From Clostridia bacterium (GTDB lineage: Bacteria > Bacillota > Clostridia > Lachnospirales > WQUN01): DNA of 32,536 nt. The stretch covers positions 1 through 32,536 of the forward strand of contig BNUF01000010.1 in the NCBI GenBank assembly GCA_025997155.1, given 5' to 3'. The notes under the pieces are model-generated. The model did not search any database, was not told the DNA's origin, and saw nothing but the letters and a program-made list of their open reading frames with translations. Below, piece by piece: positions 7,891-15,400 of this stretch (position 1 is its first letter; every line of letters begins with the position of its first letter). The position numbers were made by a program, and so were the translations under genes.

Positions 7891-9260
7891 AAAAACAGAT
7901 TATAATTATGATTTGCGCCTTTGTCCTGCTTACGGGGCTTTTGATTACCTATTTCACTTTAAGCGAAAAACAGGAGGAAACGGCGGACAGTCTGGGGAGC
8001 ATAGCGCAAACCGTTCCTGATGTGCAATTACCGCAAGCTCCCGCCGCGGAAGAAACTATCCCGAAAACGGAGAAAGACATACAATCGGTGACGCTTACCA
8101 ACGACAAAGGCACGCTTGATTTTGTGCCGACAGAGGGCGAAAATGACGGGATATTATGGAAAACGAAAGACGACAAAGAGTATAAAATTAATAGTTACGC
8201 AATCGACTCTATAATACGCCCGATAGTATCTCTTCCTCTCACAAAAATCCTTGACGCGCCGAATCCCCTCGAGGATTACGGCTTTTCGGAGGGCGGGGCG
8301 GCGGTCGTTCTGGCGCGGTACAAGGACGGCACGGACAAGGTTATAAAAATCGGGAACAAAAGCCCCGACGGGACTTTGAGATACGCGGCGGCGGACGGGG
8401 ACGCGGCGTTGTACACTATCCCCGACTCGGACGCGGAGAAGTTTTTTTACGGGTATAATGAGATTATCGACAAGACGATGCCCGCGGTCGACTGGGCGAC
8501 CCTCACATATATAGACATTAACGCCTTTGGGACGGAAATCGAGGCGGAGCAAAAGGATAAATATTACGTTATGACAAAACCCTATCAGGGGCGGGAATTT
8601 TACCCCGCGCTTTTGGCGCAGACGGCGAATTTTGACGGCTATGAACTCGGGGATTTAGTCGAAATCGGGGCGGAGGATTTGGCGAAATACGGGCTTGACG
8701 CGCCGAAAATTAAAATTTCGCTAAAGGACGGCGGCGGAACGTTCGATATAAGTGTAGGCAACGGGGAAAACCCCGATTTTTCTTACGCGCTTTTTGAGGG
8801 AAACGTGTTTTTGGTGGAAAACTCTATGTTTGCGGGGTTTGACGAGATTGTGCCGCTTAAACTTATCTCAAGGTTCGTGAATCTTCTGAACATAGATGAT
8901 GTGGACAAGATAAACGTTACAATCAGTCAGTTTTTCAAGTATGAAATTTTGATTAACCACGGCGCGGACGGAACTATCGCTCCTACGATTAACGGCGAAC
9001 CCGTCGAGGAGACGGCGGCGCGGGACTGCTATCAGGCTATTATCGCCCTTTCGGCGGACGCTGTCGTCGATTTTGACACGGCGGATTCTAAGCCCGCGTT
9101 TTCGGTCGTCTTCACAAAAACGGACGGCACTGTCGTTTCTTCGGACTACTATGACTATGACGAAAATTTTTTCGCCGTGGAACTTGACGGGACGCAGGGC
9201 AAGTATTTTGCCGTAAATAAAGATTCTGTCAAAAAAATCCTTGACTTAATCCCTTTTTGA
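7887..9260 (+). CDS. DUF4340 domain protein of the GldG-type ABC exporter
   Basis: 457 residues from the ATG at 7887, which overlaps the stop of the GldG-like gene as ATGA and has GAAGAAGG upstream. An earlier in-frame ATG (7851) lacks a ribosome site. One N-terminal membrane anchor (residues 4-24) is followed by a low-complexity stretch rich in Pro, Ala and Glu, then the DUF4340 region. Two related units can be seen: EDYGFSEGGAAVVLARYKDG with IKIGNKSPDG, and AKYGLDAPKIKISLKDGG with ISVGNGENPD. DUF4340 proteins regularly accompany GldF/GldG-like permeases and are probably the outward-facing partner. Function is unproven. This is the last gene of the operon, and the cheA promoter starts two bases after its stop. 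Confidence 0.85.
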   Translation: MKKQIIIMICAFVLLTGLLITYFTLSEKQEETADSLGSIAQTVPDVQLPQAPAAEETIPKTEKDIQSVTLTNDKGTLDFVPTEGENDGILWKTKDDKEYKINSYAIDSIIRPIVSLPLTKILDAPNPLEDYGFSEGGAAVVLARYKDGTDKVIKIGNKSPDGTLRYAAADGDAALYTIPDSDAEKFFYGYNEIIDKTMPAVDWATLTYIDINAFGTEIEAEQKDKYYVMTKPYQGREFYPALLAQTANFDGYELGDLVEIGAEDLAKYGLDAPKIKISLKDGGGTFDISVGNGENPDFSYALFEGNVFLVENSMFAGFDEIVPLKLISRFVNLLNIDDVDKINVTISQFFKYEILINHGADGTIAPTINGEPVEETAARDCYQAIIALSADAVVDFDTADSKPAFSVVFTKTDGTVVSSDYYDYDENFFAVELDGTQGKYFAVNKDSVKKILDLIPF

Positions 9261-9262
9261 GA

Positions 9263-9291
9263 TTGACACGCGGGTCGGAATGTAGTATTAT
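9263..9291 (+). promoter_or_regulatory. SigA-type promoter of cheA-cheW
   Basis: Perfect TTGACA (9263-9268), 17-base spacer, TATTAT (9286-9291). It begins two bases after the stop of the DUF4340 gene. The leader is about 60 bases. No SigD-type flagellar promoter was recognised here. Confidence 0.85.
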
Positions 9292-9362
9292 TACTTTGTA
9301 TAGGGAATTAGACTATAAATAATCATATGATAATTGTTTTTTAAGAAAAGGTGATGATACTT

Positions 9363-11747
9363 TTGGCTGATTTTGACAGAGAGTCAATGCTTGACATGTT
9401 TATCTACGAAATGTCTCAGTTGCTCGAACAATTGGAGCAGAACGTTATTCAGGGCGAATCGGGATTTTCCATGGAGGCAATAAACGAGATATTCCGCATT
9501 ATGCACACCATAAAAGGCTCTGCCGCTATGATGATGTTCACGAATATTTCAACTGTTTCACACTCGATGGAGGATTTGTTTTACTATCTGCGGGAACAAA
9601 ACCCGACGGGGGTCGATTACGGACGCCTTACCGATTTCGTGCTTGAGGGTATGGACTTTGTCAAAGTTGAACTTGGTAAAATCGAAAGCGGCGTACCCGC
9701 CGACGGCGACGGTACGGAAATTATCAACACCATGAAAGGGTTTTTGGCTGAACTCAAAGGGGGAGGCAAAGCTCCCGCGCCTGCCCCAGCCCCTGCGGCG
9801 GCACCCGCCCCCGCTAAGCCCGCCAAAGCCGCAAAGAAAAAACAAGCTCCGCCCCCGCCGCCCGCTGACAACGGCGTGAGATACGAGGGCAAAATCTGGT
9901 TCAGCGAAGGCTGCGAAATGGAGAACGTCCGTTCGTACACCTTTATACACAACCTTGAAGACAAAGTAACAGACATATGGCACGACCCCGAAAACGTTAT
10001 CGACGAAACAGCGTCCGAAGTCATCAAGAAAAACGGCTTCAAGTTCAAATTCACAAGCAAATTGCCGTATGAGGACCTGTGCAAGGCGATAACCTCGACG
10101 ATATACTTAAAGTCAATGGAGCTCAAAATAGAGGGCGGAGCGGAAGTACAGGAAGACGGCGTTAAAAAGACCTACAAGGCACACGTGACTTTTGAGGAAG
10201 GCAGCGAAATGGAGAACGTCCGCGCCTACAATATGATTCACAGCCTTGAGAACAAAGTCGAAATCATCAAATATATCCCCGAGGACGTTCTTGACGAGGA
10301 GTATGTTGAGGTAATAAGGAAATCGGGCTTTATACTCGTTGTGGCGACAGATATGAAATACGAGTCGCTGTACAATCTGTTGCAAGAACCCGTATACCTT
10401 AAGACGCTTAAGCTGGAAGAAATCACAGACCCGGATGAAGTTACACTGCCAAAGGAAGATGATTCTATGGTTCAGGAAGAAGAAAAACTCGAAGTACCGC
10501 CGGTTCAGGAAGAGCAGTTAGCCGTCATAGCTCCCGTAAAAGCCCCCGCTCCCGCCGTTCCCGAGGCGGACGCGGCGAAAAAACCCGCGACGCAGCATAT
10601 GATAAGCGTTAACGTAAGCAAACTCGACTTGCTCCTTAACCTTATGGGCGAGCTCGTTATCGCGGAGGCTATGGTGACGCAAAACCCCGAGCTCGACGGT
10701 CTTGAGCTCGAAAGTTTCGTCAAAGAGGCAAGACAGCTCCACAAGATTATCAACGACATTCAGGACACAGTTATGTCTATGCGAATGGTACCCCTGCAAT
10801 CGACGTTTATCAAAATGCACAGAATCGTGCGGGATATGTGCCGTCAGCTTAACAAGGAAGTCGACCTCATACTTATCGGCGAGGACACGGAGGTTGACAA
10901 GAACATTATCGAGCATATCTCCGACCCGCTTATGCACATTATCCGTAACTCCGTCGACCACGGTATCGAGATGCCGTCGGTACGCCGCGAACACGGCAAA
11001 CCCGAAAAAGGCAAGGTTATCCTTGAGGCGAAAAACACGGGCGGCGACGTTCTCATCATCATTCGCGACGACGGCGAGGGACTGAACAAGGCGCGGATTA
11101 TGCAAAAGGCAAAGAGTAACGGCTTGCTCCGCAAAGACGAGAGCGAATACACCGACAAGGAAATTCACCAGTTCATCTTCCTACCGGGATTCTCGACAAA
11201 CGACAAAGTGACCAGTTTCTCGGGACGCGGCGTGGGAATGGACGTCGTGAGTACAAACCTTGAAATCGTCGGCGGCTCGGTTCTCGTCGACTCAACCCCC
11301 GGCGAGGGGTCAGTCTTCACAATGAAAATCCCGCTCACCCTTGCAATCATCGAGGGTATGACCATAAAAATGGGCGGGGCGAAGTACACAATCCCGATTA
11401 TCTCTATGGTTAAATCCTTCAAGGCGACTAAATCCGAGCTTTTCCACGACCCCAGCGGAAACGAAATGGTGACGGAACGCGGCGAAGTGTACAACGTCGT
11501 GCGTCTTTACGAATTTTTCGGTTGCCAGTCGGAGATAACGAACATTGAAGACGGCATTATGATTATGCTTGAGAACGGCGACCAGAAAGTGTGTCTTTTT
11601 GTGGACGAGTTAATCGGCGAACAGCAAGTCGTCGTTAAATCTATGCCGAAATATATAAAGAAAATCCGCGGAATCAGCGGCTGTACCCTTCTGGGCAACG
11701 GCGACATAAGTTTGATTATAGACGTCGGCGGATTCTTTGATAAATAG
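9363..11747 (+). CDS. cheA: Chemotaxis histidine kinase CheA with duplicated P2-like domain
   Basis: 794 residues from the TTG at 9363, preferred because AGGTGA (9349-9354) lies eight bases upstream. ATG 9354 and GTG 9351 overlap that site and have none of their own. Domains: P1/Hpt with phospho-acceptor H48 in RIMHTIKGSA; Ala/Pro linker 136-167; two homologous P2-like modules at 172-258 and 269-354, each with EMENVR; second linker to 411; P3 dimerisation helices 413-500 (LLLNLMGELVIAEA); P4 kinase with N-box HIIRNSVDHGIE (525-536), G1 DDGEGL (569-574) and G2 GRGVGMDVV (621-629); P5 CheW-like domain from about 655. The kinase phosphorylates CheY-type regulators in receptor arrays. All catalytic residues are present. 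Co-transcribed with cheW. Confidence 0.95.
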   Translation: MADFDRESMLDMFIYEMSQLLEQLEQNVIQGESGFSMEAINEIFRIMHTIKGSAAMMMFTNISTVSHSMEDLFYYLREQNPTGVDYGRLTDFVLEGMDFVKVELGKIESGVPADGDGTEIINTMKGFLAELKGGGKAPAPAPAPAAAPAPAKPAKAAKKKQAPPPPPADNGVRYEGKIWFSEGCEMENVRSYTFIHNLEDKVTDIWHDPENVIDETASEVIKKNGFKFKFTSKLPYEDLCKAITSTIYLKSMELKIEGGAEVQEDGVKKTYKAHVTFEEGSEMENVRAYNMIHSLENKVEIIKYIPEDVLDEEYVEVIRKSGFILVVATDMKYESLYNLLQEPVYLKTLKLEEITDPDEVTLPKEDDSMVQEEEKLEVPPVQEEQLAVIAPVKAPAPAVPEADAAKKPATQHMISVNVSKLDLLLNLMGELVIAEAMVTQNPELDGLELESFVKEARQLHKIINDIQDTVMSMRMVPLQSTFIKMHRIVRDMCRQLNKEVDLILIGEDTEVDKNIIEHISDPLMHIIRNSVDHGIEMPSVRREHGKPEKGKVILEAKNTGGDVLIIIRDDGEGLNKARIMQKAKSNGLLRKDESEYTDKEIHQFIFLPGFSTNDKVTSFSGRGVGMDVVSTNLEIVGGSVLVDSTPGEGSVFTMKIPLTLAIIEGMTIKMGGAKYTIPIISMVKSFKATKSELFHDPSGNEMVTERGEVYNVVRLYEFFGCQSEITNIEDGIMIMLENGDQKVCLFVDELIGEQQVVVKSMPKYIKKIRGISGCTLLGNGDISLIIDVGGFFDK
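9913..10222 (+). repeat. Direct repeat marking the duplicated CheA P2-like module
   Basis: The same 19 bases (GCGAAATGGAGAACGTCCG) occur at 9913-9931 and 10204-10222, exactly 97 codons apart. Around them the two protein segments align over about 85 residues (for example ENVRSYTFIHNLEDKV versus ENVRAYNMIHSLENKV), which points to an internal duplication. Confidence 0.8.
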
Positions 11748-11765
11748 GATTGGAGGGAGAAAATT

Positions 11766-12239
11766 ATGGCTGCTGAAAGCGAACACGTAACGCAAAACCA
11801 AAGCATCGAGGAAATCACAAAAGACCAGTACCTTACTTTTATTATTGACGACGAGGAATACGCAATCGGAATCGCGTATATACAGGAAATCGTGAATAAC
11901 CTTTCAATCACGGTCGTTCCGCAAACCCCCGACTATGTAAAAGGTATCGTCAGCTTGCGCGGCGATATTATCCCCGCCATAGACGTGCGCTGCCGATTCC
12001 ACAAACCCGAAAAAGAATTTGACGAGCAGACCTGTATCGTTTTCGTCGAGTACCAAGGGTATCAGCTGGGGCTTATCGTCGACAAGGTGAAAGAGGTTAT
12101 GTTCATCGAGGAAGATTTTATCGCTCCGCCGCCAAGCGCTAAGCTCAGCTACTACAACCAATTCGTGAAAAGCATCGGGCAAGTCGGCGACGAAATTCGG
12201 TTGCTCCTCGACTTGGATAAATTTTTGTTGCAGGATTAG
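11766..12239 (+). CDS. cheW: Chemotaxis adaptor protein CheW
   Basis: 157 residues. About 20 charged residues precede a single CheW/SH3-like domain: YLTFIIDDEEYAIGIAYIQEI, then VKGIVSLRGDIIPAIDVRCRF (the conserved N-RG-I-P--D-R block, with Ser for Asn), then LGLIVDKVKEVM. CheW links chemoreceptor tips to CheA. It lies 18 bases after cheA with a strong GGAGGGA site and is followed by a terminator, so cheA-cheW is a two-gene unit. No cheY, cheB, cheR or flagellar genes are in the window. The likely receptor partner in view is the chemoreceptor at 27175. Confidence 0.93.
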   Translation: MAAESEHVTQNQSIEEITKDQYLTFIIDDEEYAIGIAYIQEIVNNLSITVVPQTPDYVKGIVSLRGDIIPAIDVRCRFHKPEKEFDEQTCIVFVEYQGYQLGLIVDKVKEVMFIEEDFIAPPPSAKLSYYNQFVKSIGQVGDEIRLLLDLDKFLLQD

Positions 12240-12250
12240 TAATTTGCGAA

Positions 12251-12286
12251 AACAAGGGTAACCTATTAGTTATCCTTGTTTTTATT
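12251..12286 (+). terminator. Rho-independent terminator after cheW
   Basis: AACAAGGGTAAC (12251-12262) pairs with GTTATCCTTGTT (12269-12280): 12 bp with one G-T pair and a six-base loop. TTTATT follows. The next gene starts 18 bases downstream without a recognisable promoter, so it may depend on read-through or on an unseen start. Confidence 0.85.
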
Positions 12287-12303
12287 ACGGAAAGGTTGTT
12301 TGT

Positions 12304-13416
12304 ATGGACATACGAAATCAAATTTTGGCAGAAAAATTGGTAAATTATTCCACCGAAGTTAAGGCGGGCGAAAACGTACTCATCGAGGCGAACGGCGGGT
12401 ATGGAATTGAACTCGTGGATTTTATCGTTAAGGAAGTGTACAAGGCTGGAGGAGTGCCGTTCGTGAATATACGAAACGCCAGACTTCAGCGGACGCTGGT
12501 GCTCGGGGCGACAGAGGCGCAGCTGCGAACTATGGCGAACCACGACCTTGCGCAGATGAAAAATATTCAGGCGTATATCGCAATTCGGGCGGGGGACAAT
12601 CTTCAGGAACAAAGCGACGTTCCCTCGGACAAAAAAGAACTTTATAACACGGTTTACGCGCGACCCGTGACTAATTACCGCGTGGATAACACGAAATGGA
12701 CGGTGTTGACGTACCCTCTCCCTTCGTATGCCCAAGCCGCCGAAACCAGCACAGAAAGCTATGAGGAGTTTTATTACAATGTGTGCAATTTGGATTACGC
12801 GAAAATGGGACGCGCAATGGATAACCTTGTGACGCTTATGGACAAGACCGACAAAGTGCGAATCAAAAGCGATACGACCGACCTTTCCTTTTCGATAAAG
12901 GACATTCCCGCCGTCAAATGCGACGGCAAGATGAATATACCTGACGGCGAGGTTTATACCGCGCCTGTTAGGGACTCTGTGAACGGTTATGTCTTGTACA
13001 ATACTCCAAGTGTGGAACAGGGCTTCACCTATGAGAACGTGCGTCTTGAGTTTAAGGACGGCAAAATCATAAAGGCGACGGCGAACGACACGGCGCGGGT
13101 GAACGCGCTCTTTGACACAGACGAGGGCGCAAGATATGTCGGGGAGTTCGCACTCGGGGTGAACCCTTTTATTACCAAACCCGCCAAAAATATCCTCTTT
13201 GACGAAAAGATAAGCGGCTCGTTCCACTTTACGCCCGGGCGGAGCTATGAGGACGCGAACAACGGCAACAACAGCGCGGTTCATTGGGATTTGGTCTGCA
13301 TACAAACCCCCGAATACGGCGGCGGCGAAATCTACTTTGACGGCGTTTTGATACGAAAGGACGGGCGTTTTGTGATTCCCGAACTGTTTGGGCTTAACCC
13401 CGAAAATTTGATATGA
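12304..13416 (+). CDS. M29 family metallo-aminopeptidase (AmpS/AmpT type)
   Basis: 370 residues, the usual length. The ligand pattern of family M29 can be placed by spacing: E216 (NIPDGEVYTAP), E281 (YVGEFALGVNP), H308 (GSFHFTPG), Y315, H327 and D329 (SAVHWDLV). These spacings agree with aminopeptidase T to within two residues. The N-terminal half has the family opening (LVNYSTEVKAGENVLIEA). The enzyme removes N-terminal residues from peptides in the cytosol using two divalent metals. AAAGGTTG lies before the ATG. It starts 18 bases after the cheW terminator and overlaps the acetyltransferase gene by four bases (ATGA), so it heads a long run of coupled genes. Confidence 0.92.
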   Translation: MDIRNQILAEKLVNYSTEVKAGENVLIEANGGYGIELVDFIVKEVYKAGGVPFVNIRNARLQRTLVLGATEAQLRTMANHDLAQMKNIQAYIAIRAGDNLQEQSDVPSDKKELYNTVYARPVTNYRVDNTKWTVLTYPLPSYAQAAETSTESYEEFYYNVCNLDYAKMGRAMDNLVTLMDKTDKVRIKSDTTDLSFSIKDIPAVKCDGKMNIPDGEVYTAPVRDSVNGYVLYNTPSVEQGFTYENVRLEFKDGKIIKATANDTARVNALFDTDEGARYVGEFALGVNPFITKPAKNILFDEKISGSFHFTPGRSYEDANNGNNSAVHWDLVCIQTPEYGGGEIYFDGVLIRKDGRFVIPELFGLNPENLI

Positions 13417-13856
13417 TAAGGGAGATACGGCAAACCGACCTTGAGATACTTGGCGAAATGTACTATAAGTTATTCACCTCCGAGGGCTGGAAATTTGAAT
13501 GGCTTGAACAGGATAATGTGCGGCGGTATCTCAAAGATATGTACGAAATAAACAATTTTCGCGGGTACGTGTATATTTACGAAAATATACTTTTAGGGTG
13601 CTGTTTCGGCGAGGCAAGCGACTATTTCTCCGCGAAACAGTTCGTTATCAAAGAGATATATATGGATTTGAAGGTACAGCGGCGGGGACTCGGAACGCTG
13701 TTTCTCTCTGAAATCGAAGAGGATTTGAAAGAGAACGGTTTTAATAATGTTATGCTGTACACCGTTAAGACAATCCCCGCCTATGAATTTTATCATAAAA
13801 ACGGGTATATCGACGGCGACGAATGTAGCTGTTTGGCGAAGTTTCTTCAGGAATGA
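13413..13856 (+). CDS. GNAT family N-acetyltransferase
   Basis: 147 residues. Acetyl-CoA binding motif A is visible as YMDLKVQRRGLGTLFLSEIE (83-102, with Q89-R-R-G-L-G94). The late motif AYEFYHKNGYI (123-133) carries the usual Tyr-127 near the thiolate. The opening MIREIRQTDLEILGEMY is standard for the fold. It is a cytosolic enzyme transferring an acetyl group to an amine; the acceptor is unknown. Its start overlaps the aminopeptidase stop as ATGA without a strong ribosome site of its own, which suggests translational coupling. The HAD gene follows after seven bases. Confidence 0.88.
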   Translation: MIREIRQTDLEILGEMYYKLFTSEGWKFEWLEQDNVRRYLKDMYEINNFRGYVYIYENILLGCCFGEASDYFSAKQFVIKEIYMDLKVQRRGLGTLFLSEIEEDLKENGFNNVMLYTVKTIPAYEFYHKNGYIDGDECSCLAKFLQE

Positions 13857-13863
13857 GGGCGTT

Positions 13864-14526
13864 ATGGGGATTAAAGCCGTGATTTTTGACCTGGACGGGG
13901 TGCTGCTTGACAGCCAGCCTCTTCATTTTGAGGTGGATATTGCCCTGCTTAGGGAGTTTGGCGTTGACGCGGGGCATAACATTGTCGATAAACACGCGGG
14001 TATGACTACGCATAATCGTTTGAGCAAGTACAAACGGGATTTCAACTTGCCGCAATCTTTTGAGGAAATCTGGGACGCGAACCTGCGGATACTGAACGAA
14101 AAACTTGACAAAGAACCTTTGCCGAAAACAGACGGGATTGTGGAATTGCTTGAGAAAATCAAGGGGGCGGGGTACAAAACCGCCGTCGCCTCGTCGTCGT
14201 CTGACAGTTATGTACGCAAGGTTTTGGGACAGGCGGATTTGCTTAGGTTTTTCGATATTTTGGTAAATAGTGACAATGTGGAAAACGGCAAGCCCGCCCC
14301 CGATATTTTTAATAAGGCGTTGCGCCTTCTTGGTGTGCCGCCCGATTCCGCCGTGATTTTTGAGGATTCCCGCAACGGGGTTTTGGCGGCGGCGGCGGCG
14401 GGGGTTAAGTGCATCGGATACCTGAATCCGACTTCGGGGGAGCAGGATTTGTCCGCCGCGTCGGCGGTAATCGGCACATTTTATGATTATGAGAAGATAG
14501 AGAAGTTTATAAGGGGGATTATATGA
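13864..14526 (+). CDS. HAD-superfamily hydrolase, beta-phosphoglucomutase-like
   Basis: 220 residues. Motif I FDLDGVLLD gives nucleophile D9 and acid/base D11; motif II is ASSSS; motif III Lys lies in ENGKPAPDIF; motif IV is FEDSRNG. A helical cap of the C1 type fills about residues 16-85. This pattern fits the beta-PGM-like/phosphatase branch. D11 plus the cap could serve either a sugar phosphomutase or a phosphatase, so the substrate is open. The start at 13864 is chosen for GAGGGCG five bases upstream, right after the acetyltransferase stop. A longer in-frame reading begins at 13747 inside the previous gene and lacks a ribosome site. It overlaps the next gene by four bases. Confidence 0.88.
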   Translation: MGIKAVIFDLDGVLLDSQPLHFEVDIALLREFGVDAGHNIVDKHAGMTTHNRLSKYKRDFNLPQSFEEIWDANLRILNEKLDKEPLPKTDGIVELLEKIKGAGYKTAVASSSSDSYVRKVLGQADLLRFFDILVNSDNVENGKPAPDIFNKALRLLGVPPDSAVIFEDSRNGVLAAAAAGVKCIGYLNPTSGEQDLSAASAVIGTFYDYEKIEKFIRGII

Positions 14527-15389
14527 AAAAGGTATTATCTGTATTTATTGCCGCCGCTCTCTTTGCGGTGACGGCGGTTTCCGTATTCGCCGACGATTCG
14601 GCTAATCCGCGCTTTTTAATCAAGGAGACGGACAACGGAAAAGTTATTACATACCCCTCAGGGTACAGCGAGCCGCTCGCCGACGATTACAGATTTTTGA
14701 TAATTGACGGGGTAATCGCCGAGGGCGCGCAGGTTCTTATACAAAACAGCCGAACTCTTGTGCCGGCGCGGCTTATCACCGAAAAATTGGGGTGCGTCGT
14801 CGGTTGGGACGAGAAAAAAAAGGAAATCGTGATTACAAAGGGTATCGACAGCGTTGTGTCGCTTAAGATAGGCGGGAAAACGGCGAAGGTAAACGGACGG
14901 GACGTGAAACTCGACACGCCGCCCGTCTCCGTGAACGGCACGACATATGTCCCGCTGACTACAATCGCGGATTGCATAGGCGTTACGGCGGGTTATTACG
15001 CGCCGAAAAAGCCTAAGGAGGGCAGCTTCTTTGACGGACACGCCGTGATTTGGGTGGAGAGCGTGTCGCCTTTGGAAACATATGTAAAATCGGGCAACGA
15101 GAGAACGGACGACGTTAAGGCGACGCTTAGGAGGGCGCTTGCGCAATTCGGCGCGGCAAGGGGCATTGACGTAAACTTTGAACAGCTGCAAAACACGCGC
15201 ATAGATAACCTGCAACCTGTCGGGGACGCGGGGCATTATTACGTACTCGAATATTACAACGGGGCGACTTATAATACCGAACTTTTGGTGGACAAATACA
15301 CGGGCAGCGCGTACTATGACAACAAAACAAAGGCGGATTACCGAATTAACCCGCTCACTATGAACTTTTTCGCGGATATGATGAGATAG
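14523..15389 (+). CDS. Secreted stalk-domain protein (copper amine oxidase N-terminal-like)
   Basis: 288 residues. A signal peptide occupies residues 1-23 (cleavage likely after SVFA). Residues 60-155 form the copper amine oxidase-like N-terminal (stalk) domain: VLIQNSRTLVPARLITEKLG and VNGTTYVPLTTIADCIGV are its two hallmark blocks. Such domains in Clostridia and Paenibacillus are cell-wall or scaffold modules with no oxidase activity. The remaining 130 residues, with YYVLEYYNGATYNTELLVDKYTG seen in parts (a PepSY-like motif ending in VDKYTG), are not confidently assigned. It overlaps the HAD gene by ATGA and precedes purH by 11 bases, an unusual position for a surface protein among biosynthetic genes. 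A run of eight A residues lies at 14814-14821. Confidence 0.82.
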   Translation: MKKVLSVFIAAALFAVTAVSVFADDSANPRFLIKETDNGKVITYPSGYSEPLADDYRFLIIDGVIAEGAQVLIQNSRTLVPARLITEKLGCVVGWDEKKKEIVITKGIDSVVSLKIGGKTAKVNGRDVKLDTPPVSVNGTTYVPLTTIADCIGVTAGYYAPKKPKEGSFFDGHAVIWVESVSPLETYVKSGNERTDDVKATLRRALAQFGAARGIDVNFEQLQNTRIDNLQPVGDAGHYYVLEYYNGATYNTELLVDKYTGSAYYDNKTKADYRINPLTMNFFADMMR

Positions 15390-15400
15390 GGGAGGACAAA

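Noticed and set aside
12145..13305. A 386-residue open frame on the minus strand opposite the M29 aminopeptidase gene
   Set aside because: It has no family motifs and an Arg/His/Val-rich composition typical of antisense translation. The plus-strand gene carries all M29 ligands and a ribosome site.
14814..14821. Run of eight A residues in the stalk-domain gene, considered as a slippage site
   Set aside because: A8 runs coding for Lys are common at this base composition and there is no alternative frame product of note.
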